Positions 53,591 to 63,738 of a DNA stretch of 64,000 nucleotides are shown in pieces (within the stretch, counting starts at the first letter, position 1; the number at the start of each line of letters is the position of its first letter). The notes beneath the pieces were generated by a model. That model saw nothing but the letters and a program-made list of their open reading frames with translations. It had not been told where the DNA came from and did not search any database. The stretch comes from Eutrigla gurnardus (lineage: Eukaryota; Chordata; Actinopteri; Perciformes; Triglidae), in NCBI GenBank assembly GCA_963514095.1, contig OY741267.1, positions 9,145,454 through 9,209,453 on the forward strand. The letters run 5' to 3'. A program made the translations under genes and the position numbers.

Positions 53591-53725
53591 TTTTCCGGGT
53601 TCACACTCACTCAGCATGTAGAGGAGGCGGACCGCCGGCAGGGAGACACCTGGACCACCGCGGACACACCGGAGCCCCGACACACACGGTATCGATCCGC
53701 AGATATCGATCTGCAATCAGTGAAG
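53590..53725 (+). other. cyrib-like: Probable non-coding first exon of the CYRI gene
   Basis: A GC-rich stretch ending in TGAAG|GTGAGG, a good donor at 53726. It lies 25-30 nt downstream of a TATA-like TTTTATAG, and no in-frame ATG fits the protein. The next gene downstream on this strand is CYRI, whose coding exon 1 needs an upstream leader. The boundaries are inferred. Confidence 0.55.
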
Positions 53726-55974
53726 GTGAGGAGCGGGAGTGGGTGGTGTTGTAGGCTGGAGGTGGTGGTGGATCAGGAGGGGGGTCCGTCTTCTCTGGGT
53801 GGATCCTGGTCTCAGATCAGACATGTCAGGTCCTGCAGACTGCTGCTGCAGACTCACCAGGAACAAACTGACGTGTGAACTCGCTTCAACTCTTTATTCA
53901 ACTCTTTATTCTGTTCATTATCATCATTATTACTGTGTTATTACAATTATTACGTCATTTCGGTAGGAGTCTGACGTTTTAAGTTCGGGTCTGAATCAGT
54001 TTATTGAACCATCACGGCGCTTTGCTGAAGGTATGTGACGACACCGTGTCTGTAGTAAGTACGCTACATATACTCAAGTACAGCTGTGAAGTACTAGTAC
54101 TACAAACGGTAGACTTTCAGCTGTAATAGTTTACAGAAAGATAACTCTCTGAAATAAAGTATCAATAACTTCAGCAACACACTGTGGTGGGAGATAACTA
54201 CGTACAGTTACTCCAATACTGTACAAGTATCATTTTGAGGTACTTGTACTTTACTTGATTATTTCCATTTCCTGTTAATCTACACTTCTACTCCGCTATC
54301 TCTCAGAGGTCAATGCACTTTTTACTTCTCTAACTTTAATAACTTCGCACATATTATATAAACAAACTATAAACAGCTATTAATTGGTGATGTATTATTA
54401 GAGGCTAGGTTGAGATACACAGCAGAACTAATGTCGCAGCTGCAACATGCAAGTGATTATAATCCAGTAATGCACATGATTCTGCATTATGATCATTTTT
54501 AGTTTTGCTACTTCCACTGCTAACAAATACTCCTTTACAAGTAAAACTACTGCATCTCAGATATTACTGTAATAAGAAGATGTAGGGAAATCTAATATGA
54601 AGTATTGAAAGTGAAGCATGTGGTACTGCCGGATGTTGTGCAGTAAAAGTATATTCCTCCTGACATGTACTCCAGTCTTTAATATCAGTAGCTTGACTTT
54701 TTCTCCATTTGGAGCAGCAGCTTTAAATAATTGTTTGCATTATTTTCACTATCAATTAATCATTGGGTCTAAAAAACATGAAAATGCATTGAATATTGAT
54801 CTCAATAACTGAGAGCAGAAGACAACGTCTTCAAAGGTTGTTTTTTATCTGATTAATGATGCAAAACTGAAAATATATTCACTTTGAGGTCGTTGAACTA
54901 TAGTCTCACATTTGAAAGCTTCCAACATTTGGCTTGAAACATAAAGACATTATTATTATTATTATTATATGCAGAAATGTCTGCTGGTTTTAGCTTCTCA
55001 AATGTTTGTCATATATGATAATAAAATAAATGTCTGTAGATCATAAAAAAGATTTTGTAAAAAATATAAGTGAGACTGTCTGAAAAATCATTTTTTTCTC
55101 AGTTTAAGATTTCTAATATAGAACATAACAGAGCAACTTTAATTGATCTCATTTATGTCTGTAGAGCACAACAAGTTTTAAAACTATGAATTATAGATAT
55201 TTTCAGTGATTTACACATATAGGCTTTCAATGAATACAGCTCAAAACAACTTGTTGTTCAATAAACTGTATCATAGTTGAATTCTTCTGCTTTTTCTGCC
55301 GTGTTTACAAGCATCAATCATAAAGAAATGTTTTACAACCTTGAACTGCTCTATAATAATTCGTTTGACTTCCTCATCTATTGATCTATTGTATTTAACT
55401 GTATGTAAGTGCTGAAATAATAACAACAAAAGTAACAAAGTCATTTTAAACTGCAGCATTGCAGTGTGAGAAGTTCAGACCTGTTGTTGTTGCTCTACAG
55501 CGTCTTACCTGATCTGAGCTCGGTCTGCTTTACTTCCTGTGTTTTAAATTTAGGCCAAACTTTCAGAGACTTCATCACTTCCTCTTTTCAAGTTGTTCCT
55601 AACAAGAAGATGCTGCTTTCAGTTCGCAGCTCACAAACCCGACGAGGCAGAGCAGCGTGCTTTTATTCAGCAGAATGCTCTTAGTTTTCCTTTACACTTA
55701 CAGTAAGTAGCTTTGACATCATAGAGTGGATTGCTGTTATTCAAACCCTCCATGCTTTTTTTACCGTCTACTAACTTTTTCTCTGCCAGATTTTAGATAC
55801 AATTCTGTGGGTTTGATGAAATGATTTTGAAGTACTGAATGTCTTTGTTGTGCAGGAGTTAAGATTGATCGACTGTTTGTTTCAGGCAGCTCGATAATAA
55901 CAGTATTATCACACATTTTGGTTTGGTTTCTGTCAATATTTAGACGTTACACTCTTCTAAATAAATGAGTGTTT

Positions 55975-56215
55975 CAAGGTGCGGTGTGTAGGATTTGGCA
56001 CCATCTTGTGGTGAGCTTACAGAATGCAACCAACTAAAACTTCTCCCAAATTGTGAACGTAGCAGAGTTTGGTTTGTCCCTTCAGGCCTACTGTAGAAAC
56101 ATGACACCCGGCTCCGTATGTAGATATAAGAAGGCTCATTCTCAGGTAACCAAACACAATTCTTCTCAGCTGATTACACACTGTGGAAAATCTATTTAAT
56201 AATAGAGTGGACCAC
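55975..56215. repeat. Interspersed fish repeat (GTAGGATTTGGCACCATC type)
   Basis: Begins GTGTAGGATTTGGCACCATC and contains the TTTGGTTTGTCC...CTACTGTAGAAACATG and GTAGATATAAG..GGCTCATTCT blocks that I recognise as a common short non-autonomous repeat in spiny-rayed fishes. No intact second terminus is visible. Confidence 0.6.
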
Positions 56216-57010
56216 CGTGGGACCTTTCTTTGAAAAGAATATGTAGGGTAGTCGACGATGAGTCGCAAATACGTTTTTGATCCCTTTTTAATTGGACCAT
56301 GAAATACTCATGTGATGTTCGTCATTTAAAAGTTGATTTTATACATCACTAAAGTTAAAGTATAAGACTGTGAAGATACGGAATTATAAAGACGACACAC
56401 CCAAGACTCTCTGAAGCTGCGATGTCTGTGTGTTCAGTACCAGGATGTAACGTTACTATAACAACAGGTCTCTCTGTGTGTTGGGTACCAGGATGTAACG
56501 TTACTATAACAACAGGTCTCTCTGTGTGTTGGGTACCAGGATGTAACGTTACTATAACAACAGGTCTCTCTGTGTGTTGGGTACCAGGATGTAACGTTAC
56601 TATAACAACAGGTCTCTCTGTGTGTTGGGTACCAGGATGTAACGTTACTATAACAACAGGTCTCTCTGTGTGTTGGGTACCAGGATGTAACGTTACTATA
56701 ACAACAGGTCTCTCTGTGTGTTGGGTACCAGGATGTAACGTTACTATAACAACAGGTCTCTCTGTGTGTTGGGTACCAGGATGTAACGTTACTATAACAA
56801 CAGGTCTCTCTGTGTGTTGGGTACCAGGATGTAACGTTACTCACACTAACAACAGGTCTCGCTCCTTCTTTCTCTTCCTGCTGATAAAGAGAGTCGTCAC
56901 CTACATCCCACTCCATCTGCATGAACTACGTCTCCTCATAGTCACCTATGTCCCCTTGTCCTCACCTTCATCCCACCCCACCATTGTCGCCTACGTCCTA
57001 CGTCCCGTCA
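56216..57010 (+). repeat. Repeat family B, copy 2, containing a 48-bp minisatellite
   Basis: The first 180 bp align with 13311-13470 (shared TGTAGGGTAGT, TTTTGATCC, TGTGATGTT and ATAAGACTGTGAA in the same order). The last 130 bp hold the same CACCTAC(A/G)TCCC words as copy 1. Between them sits the 48-bp array. Confidence 0.6.
56430..56840 (+). repeat. 48-bp minisatellite, nine copies
   Basis: The unit contains TTGGGTACCAGGATGTAACG and TTACTATAACAACAGGTC. Copies are essentially identical and spaced exactly 48 bp from 56447 to 56831; only the first and last differ. Because 48 is a multiple of 3, both strands carry long open frames that are not genes. Confidence 0.95.
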
Positions 57011-57251
57011 TCATCGCAGAGGTTTAAGACGTCTGATGAAGTCCTCTTTCCTTATAAATGTTATTTAGTTCAGCACATGGAGAACACAACACTGGAGGAT
57101 GGAAGTGAAAGAGACAACAGTTGAATAAGAATAGTAAAAGAAACTGGAAGCGTTCATTTAAAGAGGACATTGAATAGTTTCTGTGTCTTTTAATCAGTAA
57201 GTCCCCACTGTCACTGTCTAACTAAACAAGTTCAAACTGTGTGTTGACAGC

Positions 57252-57324
57252 ATGGGGAATCTGATCAAGGTGTTAACCAGAGACATCGACAACAATGGTG
57301 GAAACTTCTTCCTGGACTTTGAGA
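57252..57324 (+). CDS. cyrib-like: CYRI coding exon 1
   Basis: 73 nt. Encodes MGNLIKVLTRDIDNNGGNFF then LDFE plus one base of Asn. Gly2 is the expected myristoylation site. The donor is GTAAGA. Confidence 0.96.
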
Positions 57325-59835
57325 GTAAGATGCACCCACAAACAAACACACATTGGAGAAATGTGTGTGTGTGTTTGACCTCTGACCCTTTGTGTGTCTC
57401 CCCCATAGATGCTCAGCCCTCACAGTCGGAGACGGCAGTGTGGGAGGAGGTGAACCAGGTGCTGACCGAGGCTCGGCTCATCCTGGAAGACCTGCAGGCC
57501 TACAGAGGAGCAGGAGAGGAGATACGACAGGTAAGTACATCCACTCAAGTACTCTACATTAGTACACATTTCAGGTACTTTACTTGAGTTCTTTCTCTTA
57601 ATGTTATTGTCGGAAATATCCTGCATTTACATTAATGCCGAGTCATAATAATCCAATGATAGAATAGTTGAATGATCACAGTTTTATACTTAAATACGGT
57701 TAAATACAGATTATACTGGCACACTAAAGGAACATTTTACTGTAACAGGATATTTACACCGTGGGGCATTTATACTTTTACTGTAATAGGGTATTTCTAC
57801 AGTGTGGTATTAAAAAACAAAAAACAATTACATTCATATCGCGCTTAAATTTATATCACGCAATACATTTATATCGCGCCTTGTGATCATGACACAGTGA
57901 CAAGGGCGGGGATCGAACTGCCGACCCTCCGAACACTGGCCAACCCGCTCTAGCACCTGAACCACAGTCGCCCTTCCTTACTTTTAATGTAACAGGATAT
58001 TTCTACAGTGGGGAGTACTTTTACTCTAAATACCTCTTACAGTAAAACTATGGAGCCTTAACAAAAAAATAAATAAATGCACTGTGGAGCTTTCCTGTTC
58101 ACAGGGCCGGGACATTTGCTCAAGAAGCATGGCCTCATCAGCCCGAACAGATTCTGCTCTGGAGCCACATTCCTAAAGACGGACTGCTCCTTACTACAAT
58201 CGAGGACATTGAAATTAGAAAGTTCATGGTCAGACTTGTTGTTGAGGGAGATCAGACACTTCTTGGACTGTATTCCCATCCGGGACTCCCCTAGGATGTG
58301 GGTTATTGGTACTGTGCAAGTACTGAATTATGAACCTTCGGCTGCATGGTGGTGTTATGTGTAGCACTGTCACCTCACAGCTAGAAGGTCCCGGGTTTGA
58401 TTCCCGGTTTGGGTTCGTGCTCCTTCTGTGTGGAGTTTGCATGTTCTCCCCGTGTAAGCGTGGGTTCTCCCCGTGTGGGTTTTCTCCGGCTTCCTCCCAC
58501 AGTCCAAAGACATGCAGGGTTTGACTGATTTGTGCAACCATGGTTTATTATGACCAAGGCCTCCAAGAGCGTGATGCAAGCCGACACAGTCTCTGTGAGA
58601 TCGTCCAGATCAGATGTTCTAGTCCTGGAGACTGGATAGAGTCCTCCGACCAAAACTGGACCAGTACATGAAAGCGTAAGACGAAGCAAAAACCCCTTCA
58701 CACCAAGGCGAGCCATTGTGTTGCTTCGGTCGCATGCCGATCTTAATAAATGAAATCATCAAATCAAATAAATAAGACAGCCAGGTACCGGTGCTTTCTA
58801 CAGTGTGGCATTAGTACTTTTACAGTCACACAGTATTTTCATAGTGTGGTATTAGTATCTGAATAGATGAAGAGGCTTTTACCGTTGTGTGTTCAGGCCA
58901 TCCAGAGTCCTGGTGTGGATGGTGTTCAGGAGAAGGCCTGGTCAGCTGTGGTTCCTCTGGTCGGTAAACTCAAAACCTTCTATGAGTTCTCCCAGAAGCT
59001 CGGTAAGAACCTGAACACAACCTTTTCATGTTAATTCTATTCCCCTCTAGTCTTCTCTCCACCCTGAGGACAACCTGTACACTTACAGCCCTATCACTGA
59101 TAACAATAATCAGGTTGTCTGTTCCCTAACACTGCCATCATGTGGCCGTAATGAACACTGCAGCCTTTAGGGGGCACTGTTCACATCAGCCGATGTGTCC
59201 TGTTTATTTGATTTATTGACAAATGAAAGATGGCTGGATTTGTGGTTATTAGAAACTTACCCCTCTCTCCCCTGTCTCCCCCTCTCTCCCCCTGTCTCCC
59301 CCGTCTCCCCCTGTCTCCCCTGTCTCCCCCTCTCTCCCCCTGTCTCCCCTGTCTCCCCCTCCCGTCAGAGTCCAGTCTGCGTTGTCTCCTGGACATCCTC
59401 ACCAGCTCTGGTTCGACTCCCACTCAGCACCTGGAGCAGAAACAAGCTCTGGCTCGTCAGTTCGCCCACATCCTGCACTTCACGCTGCGCTTCGACGAGC
59501 TCAAGGTCTCATCCTGCACCTCCTCCACATCCTGCACCTCATGCAACCCCGACACCTCCTGCACCTCTTATACTTCCTCTTACTCCTACTCTTTCTCCAC
59601 CTCCAGCATCTCCCGCACCTCCTCCATCCCAGTACCTCTTCTACAACCCCCCCCCCCCTTTACCTCCTGTACCTCCTGCATATCCTCCATTTCCTGCACC
59701 TCCTGCACCTCCTCTACCTCACGACCCTCCTCCACCTCCTGCACCTCCTCTAGCCCCTTTTCCTTCCTCCTCTTAATCTTGTCTTTATAATAATAATAAT
59801 AATAATAATAATATAATAATAATAATATATTAATA

Positions 59836-59896
<61 letters not shown>

Positions 59897-62800
59897 CATA
59901 ATAATAAAAGACACGCACTGGGACAATTTCTTTGCAGAATCACAACCTAAACAGTTTCTGATAATACTTACGCAATGCAGGACTTTTAGGAGAGTAAAGT
60001 CGGTGTCCTCCTTGTCTTTGTTCCAGATGACGAACCCGGCCATCCAGAATGACTTCAGCTACTACCGCCGGACCATCAGCCGCATGCGGATCAACAACCT
60101 ATCTGTAAGACACAGAGAACAGGAAGTAACTTACTCAATTATATAAATGACATAATATGTCATATGTATGTGTGACTTTAATTTTTGAAAATTTGACAAC
60201 TTTGGGAACTCCTCTATAATTCAAAATAAAGGACCAAAGATTTTAATATTAAGTTCTCAAATGGGAAACCATATCACTTTTCTAATCCCTCATAATCCTC
60301 TGGAAAGGTCATGTGATGAAAACATAGTGGTTTCTGATCGTTGACTGGGTTTCCATGGCAACCTGCTTCTTTATCCCCCCCAGGCAGATGCAGGAAATGA
60401 GGTCAACAACGAGATGGCCAATCGGATGTCTCTATTCTATGCCAGCGCCACGCCGATGCTGAAGACGCTAAGTGACGCCACGTCAAAGTTCGTCTCAGAC
60501 GTGAGTCCATCTACTTCTTCTTATGGATTATGTATATTCATGTTCTCAATGGATCCATTCATTAAACAGATAACTTTCTCATTCATTTTATATATAATGT
60601 TTTGATTGAACTTTGAGGGTTGCTGAATCATTTTTGGGTTGTTGGTTACTGAAAAAAACACAAGAAAAGCAGTGAACAGCAGGAAGGCACAAACAATAAT
60701 TTATTATAATAATCATGAATGCACTTGTAATCCTTTAATGCTACACAAGAAAATATTTTAAACTCGGGCTGAATGATATATCGTTATCGTATCTGCACCT
60801 AGATATGAACATGCGTGATATTACTATAGCAAAAAGCAACGATATGGACCATGTTGCATTTGCAAAGAATGTACCTGAAACCTAAGTATATAACCACATG
60901 TCTTAATCAGAAAACGCTCCATCCATTAAAATCTTGAAAATAACATTCGCTTTGATAATTGATTGAAAAGCTGTGAGTGATTCTGAAAGTCTTATGTAAC
61001 AGTTTTAAGTTCAATGTTGATTTATAGAAAGAAAAACACTTATTTTATGGGGAACGCATCATCCTGCAAGACTGTAGACTGTTGTCTTTTTTCAGAAACC
61101 TCCAGCAAGGGGCGCACTCACTACAGTTAATGTGTAAAGGAAGTTAAAATACTCCCAGAATGATTAACAGATGAGAATTCAATCCCCAAGGTCCCTAAAA
61201 CTTCCCCTTTGTAACAAAAAACAACTGCCAATATCGATGAAACTAATGAAAAGCAGATAAATCATGATTTTTTCAGTTTATTATTTTAATACTACATTAT
61301 TTTCAAAACTCCAAACTATTTCCTATGATGTTTTCTCTCTATATTAAAGTAAAAGTTACATCCTATTTTATATGTAGCATTTTTAAAACTATTATTAGAA
61401 AGAATGTACAAATATAGTACTTATGTACAATATTCGAGGTATTAACTTGTACTCCATTTTCTGCTACTTTATTCTTTACTGCATTTCCCAAGAAAATACT
61501 GTACTTTTAACTTCACCTCATCCATCTGACAGCTTTAGAGCTTCCTTCTGTGGTTTGTTTACTTGTTGTGGTTATGGAATGACATTTTTATTGTCCTGCT
61601 GCAGAATCCCGATGTCCCGATTGAAAACACAACAGACTGTCTGAGCACGATGGCCAGCGTGTGTAAAGTGATGCTGGAAACGCCGTGAGTCCTGAAATGT
61701 TCCTGAAGGCATCATCGCAGCACCCAGCTGCCTGCAGACGTGAACCAACACTGTGTGTGTGTGTGTGTGTGTGTGTATAGGGAGTATCGCAGTCGCTTCG
61801 CCAGTGAGGAGACGGTGTTGTTCTGCCTCCGTGTGATGGTTGGCGTCATCATCCTGTACGACCACGTCCACCCGGCCGGAGCCTTCGTTAAGACCTGCAA
61901 TATAGACGTATGTTGGCAACACACACATGCAATGTCTTCCTTTAAAAACCACGTGTCTTCCGACCCTCTTGTCCAGTGATCCTCACTACTATTTTCCAGT
62001 AGAAGACACTTTCAAGTCCACAGGAGAGCCTCCTCAACTGCAAAATACCAAAAGCCATCTCCAACTAAGCATATCTGCTTACTTATTTGTCCTTCCACTT
62101 AACATATAGTAGATGTAATTTTTTTCCCAAATTCCGTGTTTTCTGTTTTAATTTTTCTAAATTCTGTGTTTTACATTTTTAGAGCTTTTTTTTTCTTCAA
62201 ATGGTGTCTAATCATGGGGTTGATGAATCCAAATTAAGAAATTTACTGAAGAAACATTCTAATTCCTTGTCACCCAGAAACTATGCAAATGTGCATAAAT
62301 ATATAAGTGTTTGTGTATCATTTATGGAGGAGTCACAATACAGTACCCTGCTCTTCACTGTACTTTTTACCTAGCTAAGCTAACACCTTGCTCCAGACCT
62401 ATTGAAGATCGCAGCACCTATATTTGAGAAGCACCTGTTGAATTTTGTATTCGTCACTTATTAATATAGCTCTTATTTAATGCATGGTTCGGTTTAGCTT
62501 TTGGATTAACACTGCTTATATTTCCTTTCATTATTCCTTTATATTACATTTTGACATGATGACACTTAACAACCATACCAGGTACACCAGATTTGTATTG
62601 CTGTGATTTCCCCTTTTAATATTTTTAATATTATTTTTCAGTTTTCAAATATTTTCATGTATTGTACGATATGAGCATGTTTCAATGAATGCATTTATTT
62701 ATTAATATTCTGAATGACATAAACATATTACATTTGTCATGATGTTTTTCTACTCAGAACACAACAGTATTCTGTGTTATGTAGCATTTCCAGTTAAGTC

Positions 62801-63738
62801 CTGACATTTCACAAGCACTTCATGGTTGGGGTGTTTGACATACCATAACCCATGTAATAATCTTTATCTTTTCATTTTTTCCTGAAATCTTTATTTTATT
62901 TCTACGTAATTTTTCCCCTGCATCTCCTTTTGACTCCAGCTCTCCTCTAGTGTAGCCACAGTCCACGTCTGTAGGCCAACACAATAGAATGGACCTGCAT
63001 TTATGTAGCGCTTTTCTGGCTTACTAGCTTCAAGGCACTTTACATTACAATCAGAAACCAACCATGACCCTGAGTCATAACCCCATGTCTTAAACCATCC
63101 TACAATGTTATTATTTACATTATGGGGATATGCAGTGTTCACATTTTGGCCACCCAGAAAAGGCGAGTCCCCACAATGTCACTATGTCCCCACATGGCAG
63201 TTAAAACCCACCCACACAGTCCAGTACGATGTTTATGGATTAATATCACTGCTGGATTAATGTGTATGTTGCATGTTTTTAACTAGTTTAATCTCCAGAG
63301 ATGCACCATATTCTTTAAGATCAGCATCTGTCCTGTGAGATCCACATCTCTCTAGATTGCTCAAGTCACATTTGAACTCACTGTGGCGTTATTTTTCAGA
63401 TGAAAGGCTGCATCAGAGTGCTGAAGGAGCAGCCGCCCAGCAGTGTGGAGGGATTACTCAACGCTCTCAGGTCTGATGCTCCACAATCACATCACAAATA
63501 TGAACAAAGTGTCAGACGTTATAGATTTCTGTCTGTAAAAGCTAATTCCATTTGGCATTATTCTATTAAACTCCATCAGTAAGGTGGTTCTTTTCTGACC
63601 TGAGATTGTAATAAGTGTGATGTTTTAGTTTTTTTATATTATATTAAATGCCCGCTCCGTCTCTGCAGGTATACGACCAAACATCTGAATGATGAGGCTA
63701 CCTCCAAGCAGATCAAAACCATGTTGCAGCCAAATTAG
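57252..63738 (+). CDS. cyrib-like: CYRI/FAM49 family protein, CYFIP-related Rac1 interactor (ten coding exons, complete)
   Basis: CYRI proteins bind active Rac1 and oppose Scar/WAVE-driven Arp2/3 actin branching at the plasma membrane and on endocytic structures. Ten exons with GT-AG borders join in frame to 326 residues (human CYRIA 323, CYRIB 324). The N terminus MGNLIKVL has Gly2 for N-myristoylation. The DUF1394 Rac-binding fold spans the rest. The basic pair that contacts Rac1 in CYRIB, Arg160-Arg161 (in SYYRRT), falls at exactly 160-161. The C-terminal half (FCLRVMVGVIILYDHVHP, TTKHLNDE) is very conserved. Paralogue: SDAT, MASVC, FCLRV and LRYTT resemble CYRIB, while RTISR and NNEMANR resemble CYRIA, so this may be a fish-specific extra copy. 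It is also less conserved in exons 2-4. The ATG at 57252 is fixed by the MGN motif; an upstream non-coding exon is likely. Confidence 0.96.
57409..57530 (+). CDS. cyrib-like: CYRI coding exon 2
   Basis: 122 nt after CCCCCATAG. Encodes (N)AQPSQSETAVWEEVNQV to RGAGEEIRQ. It includes the conserved LEDLQAYRGAG block and ends in phase 0 at GTAAGT. Intron 1 of the coding part is only 84 nt. Confidence 0.96.
57826..57973 (-). repeat. tRNA-derived SINE in CYRI intron
   Basis: On the minus strand it starts like a tRNA gene (GGTTCAGGTGCTAGAGCGG A-box region) with the B-box-like GGCAGTTCGATCCC. The tail has repeated ATATCGCG / ATATAAAT words typical of fish SINE 3' ends. Confidence 0.6.
58075..58770 (+). 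repeat. Composite repeat: SINE (58341-58517) within other repeat sequence
   Basis: 58341-58517 matches the SINE at 52671 (GTAGCACTGTCACCTCACAG, then TGTGGAGTTTGCATGTTCTC, and CTTCCTCCCACAGTCCAAAG) but stops after ACATGCAGG. The sequence on either side is repeat-like, ending in AATAAATGAAATCATC / AAATAAATAAG as at a LINE 3' end. I cannot assign that family. Confidence 0.55.
58897..59002 (+). CDS. cyrib-like: CYRI coding exon 3
   Basis: 106 nt. Encodes AIQSPGVDGVQEKAWSAVVP then LVGKLKTFYEFSQKL plus one base. The acceptor is GTTCAG and the donor GTAAGA. Confidence 0.96.
59255..59368 (+). repeat. CTCCCC-rich simple repeat forming the CYRI exon 4 polypyrimidine tract
   Basis: About 110 bp of TGTCTCCCC / CTCTCCCC units run directly into the CCCGTCAG acceptor of exon 4. 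Both strands give open frames that are artefacts. Confidence 0.9.
59369..59505 (+). CDS. cyrib-like: CYRI coding exon 4
   Basis: 137 nt. Encodes (E)SSLRCLLDILTSSG, TPTQHLEQKQALARQFAHIL and HFTLRFDELK. The acceptor follows a CTCCCC-rich array. The donor GTCTCA is weak, yet the reading frame and family require AAG here. Confidence 0.95.
59506..59775 (+). repeat. CACCTCCTG-rich degenerate repeat after CYRI exon 4
   Basis: Begins immediately at the exon 4 donor. It is nearly purine-free on this strand, with loose CACCTCCTG and CTCCTCTAC words. The plus-strand Pro/Ser-rich open frames here are read-through of exon 4 into the intron. Confidence 0.85.
59788..59907. repeat. (TAA)n microsatellite, about 120 bp
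   Basis: Nearly pure AAT/TAA trinucleotide run with a few ATA interruptions, in CYRI intron 4. Confidence 0.95.
60027..60104 (+). CDS. cyrib-like: CYRI coding exon 5 (Rac1-contact exon)
   Basis: 78 nt in phase 0. Encodes MTNPAIQNDFSYYRRTISRM then RINNLS, carrying the Arg160-Arg161 pair. The acceptor is TTCCAG and the donor GTAAGA. Confidence 0.97.
60384..60500 (+). CDS. cyrib-like: CYRI coding exon 6
   Basis: 117 nt in phase 0. Encodes ADAGNEVNNEMANRMSLFYA then SATPMLKTLSDATSKFVSD. The acceptor is CCCCAG and the donor GTGAGT. Confidence 0.97.
60501..61604 (+). other. cyrib-like: CYRI intron 6
   Basis: AT-rich. The GGCTGAATGATATATCGTTATC at about 60766 resembles the start of a known class of fish interspersed repeat, but no full element is visible. 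Confidence 0.35.
61605..61684 (+). CDS. cyrib-like: CYRI coding exon 7
   Basis: 80 nt. Encodes NPDVPIENTTDCLSTMASVC then KVMLET plus two bases of Pro. The acceptor is CTGCTGCAG and the donor GTGAGT. Confidence 0.97.
61752..61778 (+). repeat. (TG)n at the CYRI exon 8 acceptor
   Basis: About 13 TG units end two bases before the TATAG acceptor, so the microsatellite takes the place of the polypyrimidine tract. Confidence 0.95.
61781..61907 (+). CDS. cyrib-like: CYRI coding exon 8
   Basis: 127 nt. Encodes (P)EYRSRFASEETVLFCLRV, MVGVIILYDHVHPAGAFVKT and CNID. The preceding 96-nt intron ends in a TG microsatellite and TATAG. The donor is GTATGT. Confidence 0.97.
61908..63399 (+). other. cyrib-like: CYRI intron 8
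   Basis: AT-rich. 62985-63075 contains TGCATTTATGTAGCGCTTTT and CAAGGCACTTTACATTACAA, words typical of fish SINE/LINE tails. Otherwise I see nothing. Confidence 0.45.
63400..63470 (+). CDS. cyrib-like: CYRI coding exon 9
   Basis: 71 nt. Encodes MKGCIRVLKEQPPSSVEGLL then NAL plus two bases of Arg. The acceptor is TTTTTCAG and the donor GTCTGA. Confidence 0.96.
63669..63738 (+). CDS. cyrib-like: CYRI coding exon 10 (terminal)
   Basis: 70 nt. Encodes (R)YTTKHLNDEATSKQIKT then MLQPN and TAG. Two residues longer at the end than the usual MLQ terminus. The acceptor is CTCTGCAG. Confidence 0.96.

Larger units (their letters stand above)
53726..57251 (+). other. cyrib-like: CYRI 5' intron
   Basis: Runs from the leader-exon donor to the ACAG acceptor before the ATG. 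53.9-55.9 kb is AT-rich unique-looking sequence. The rest is an interspersed repeat (55975-56215) and a copy of repeat family B with a 48-bp minisatellite. Confidence 0.5.

Noticed and set aside
56422..57027. 201-codon frame with a CNVTITTGLSVCWVPG-type repeat
   Set aside because: 48-bp minisatellite inside an interspersed repeat in an intron; 48 being divisible by 3 keeps the frame open on both strands.
59195..59790. Pro/Ser-rich frames around CYRI exon 4
   Set aside because: They run from simple repeat through exon 4 into simple repeat. Only 59369-59505 is supported by splice sites and family sequence.
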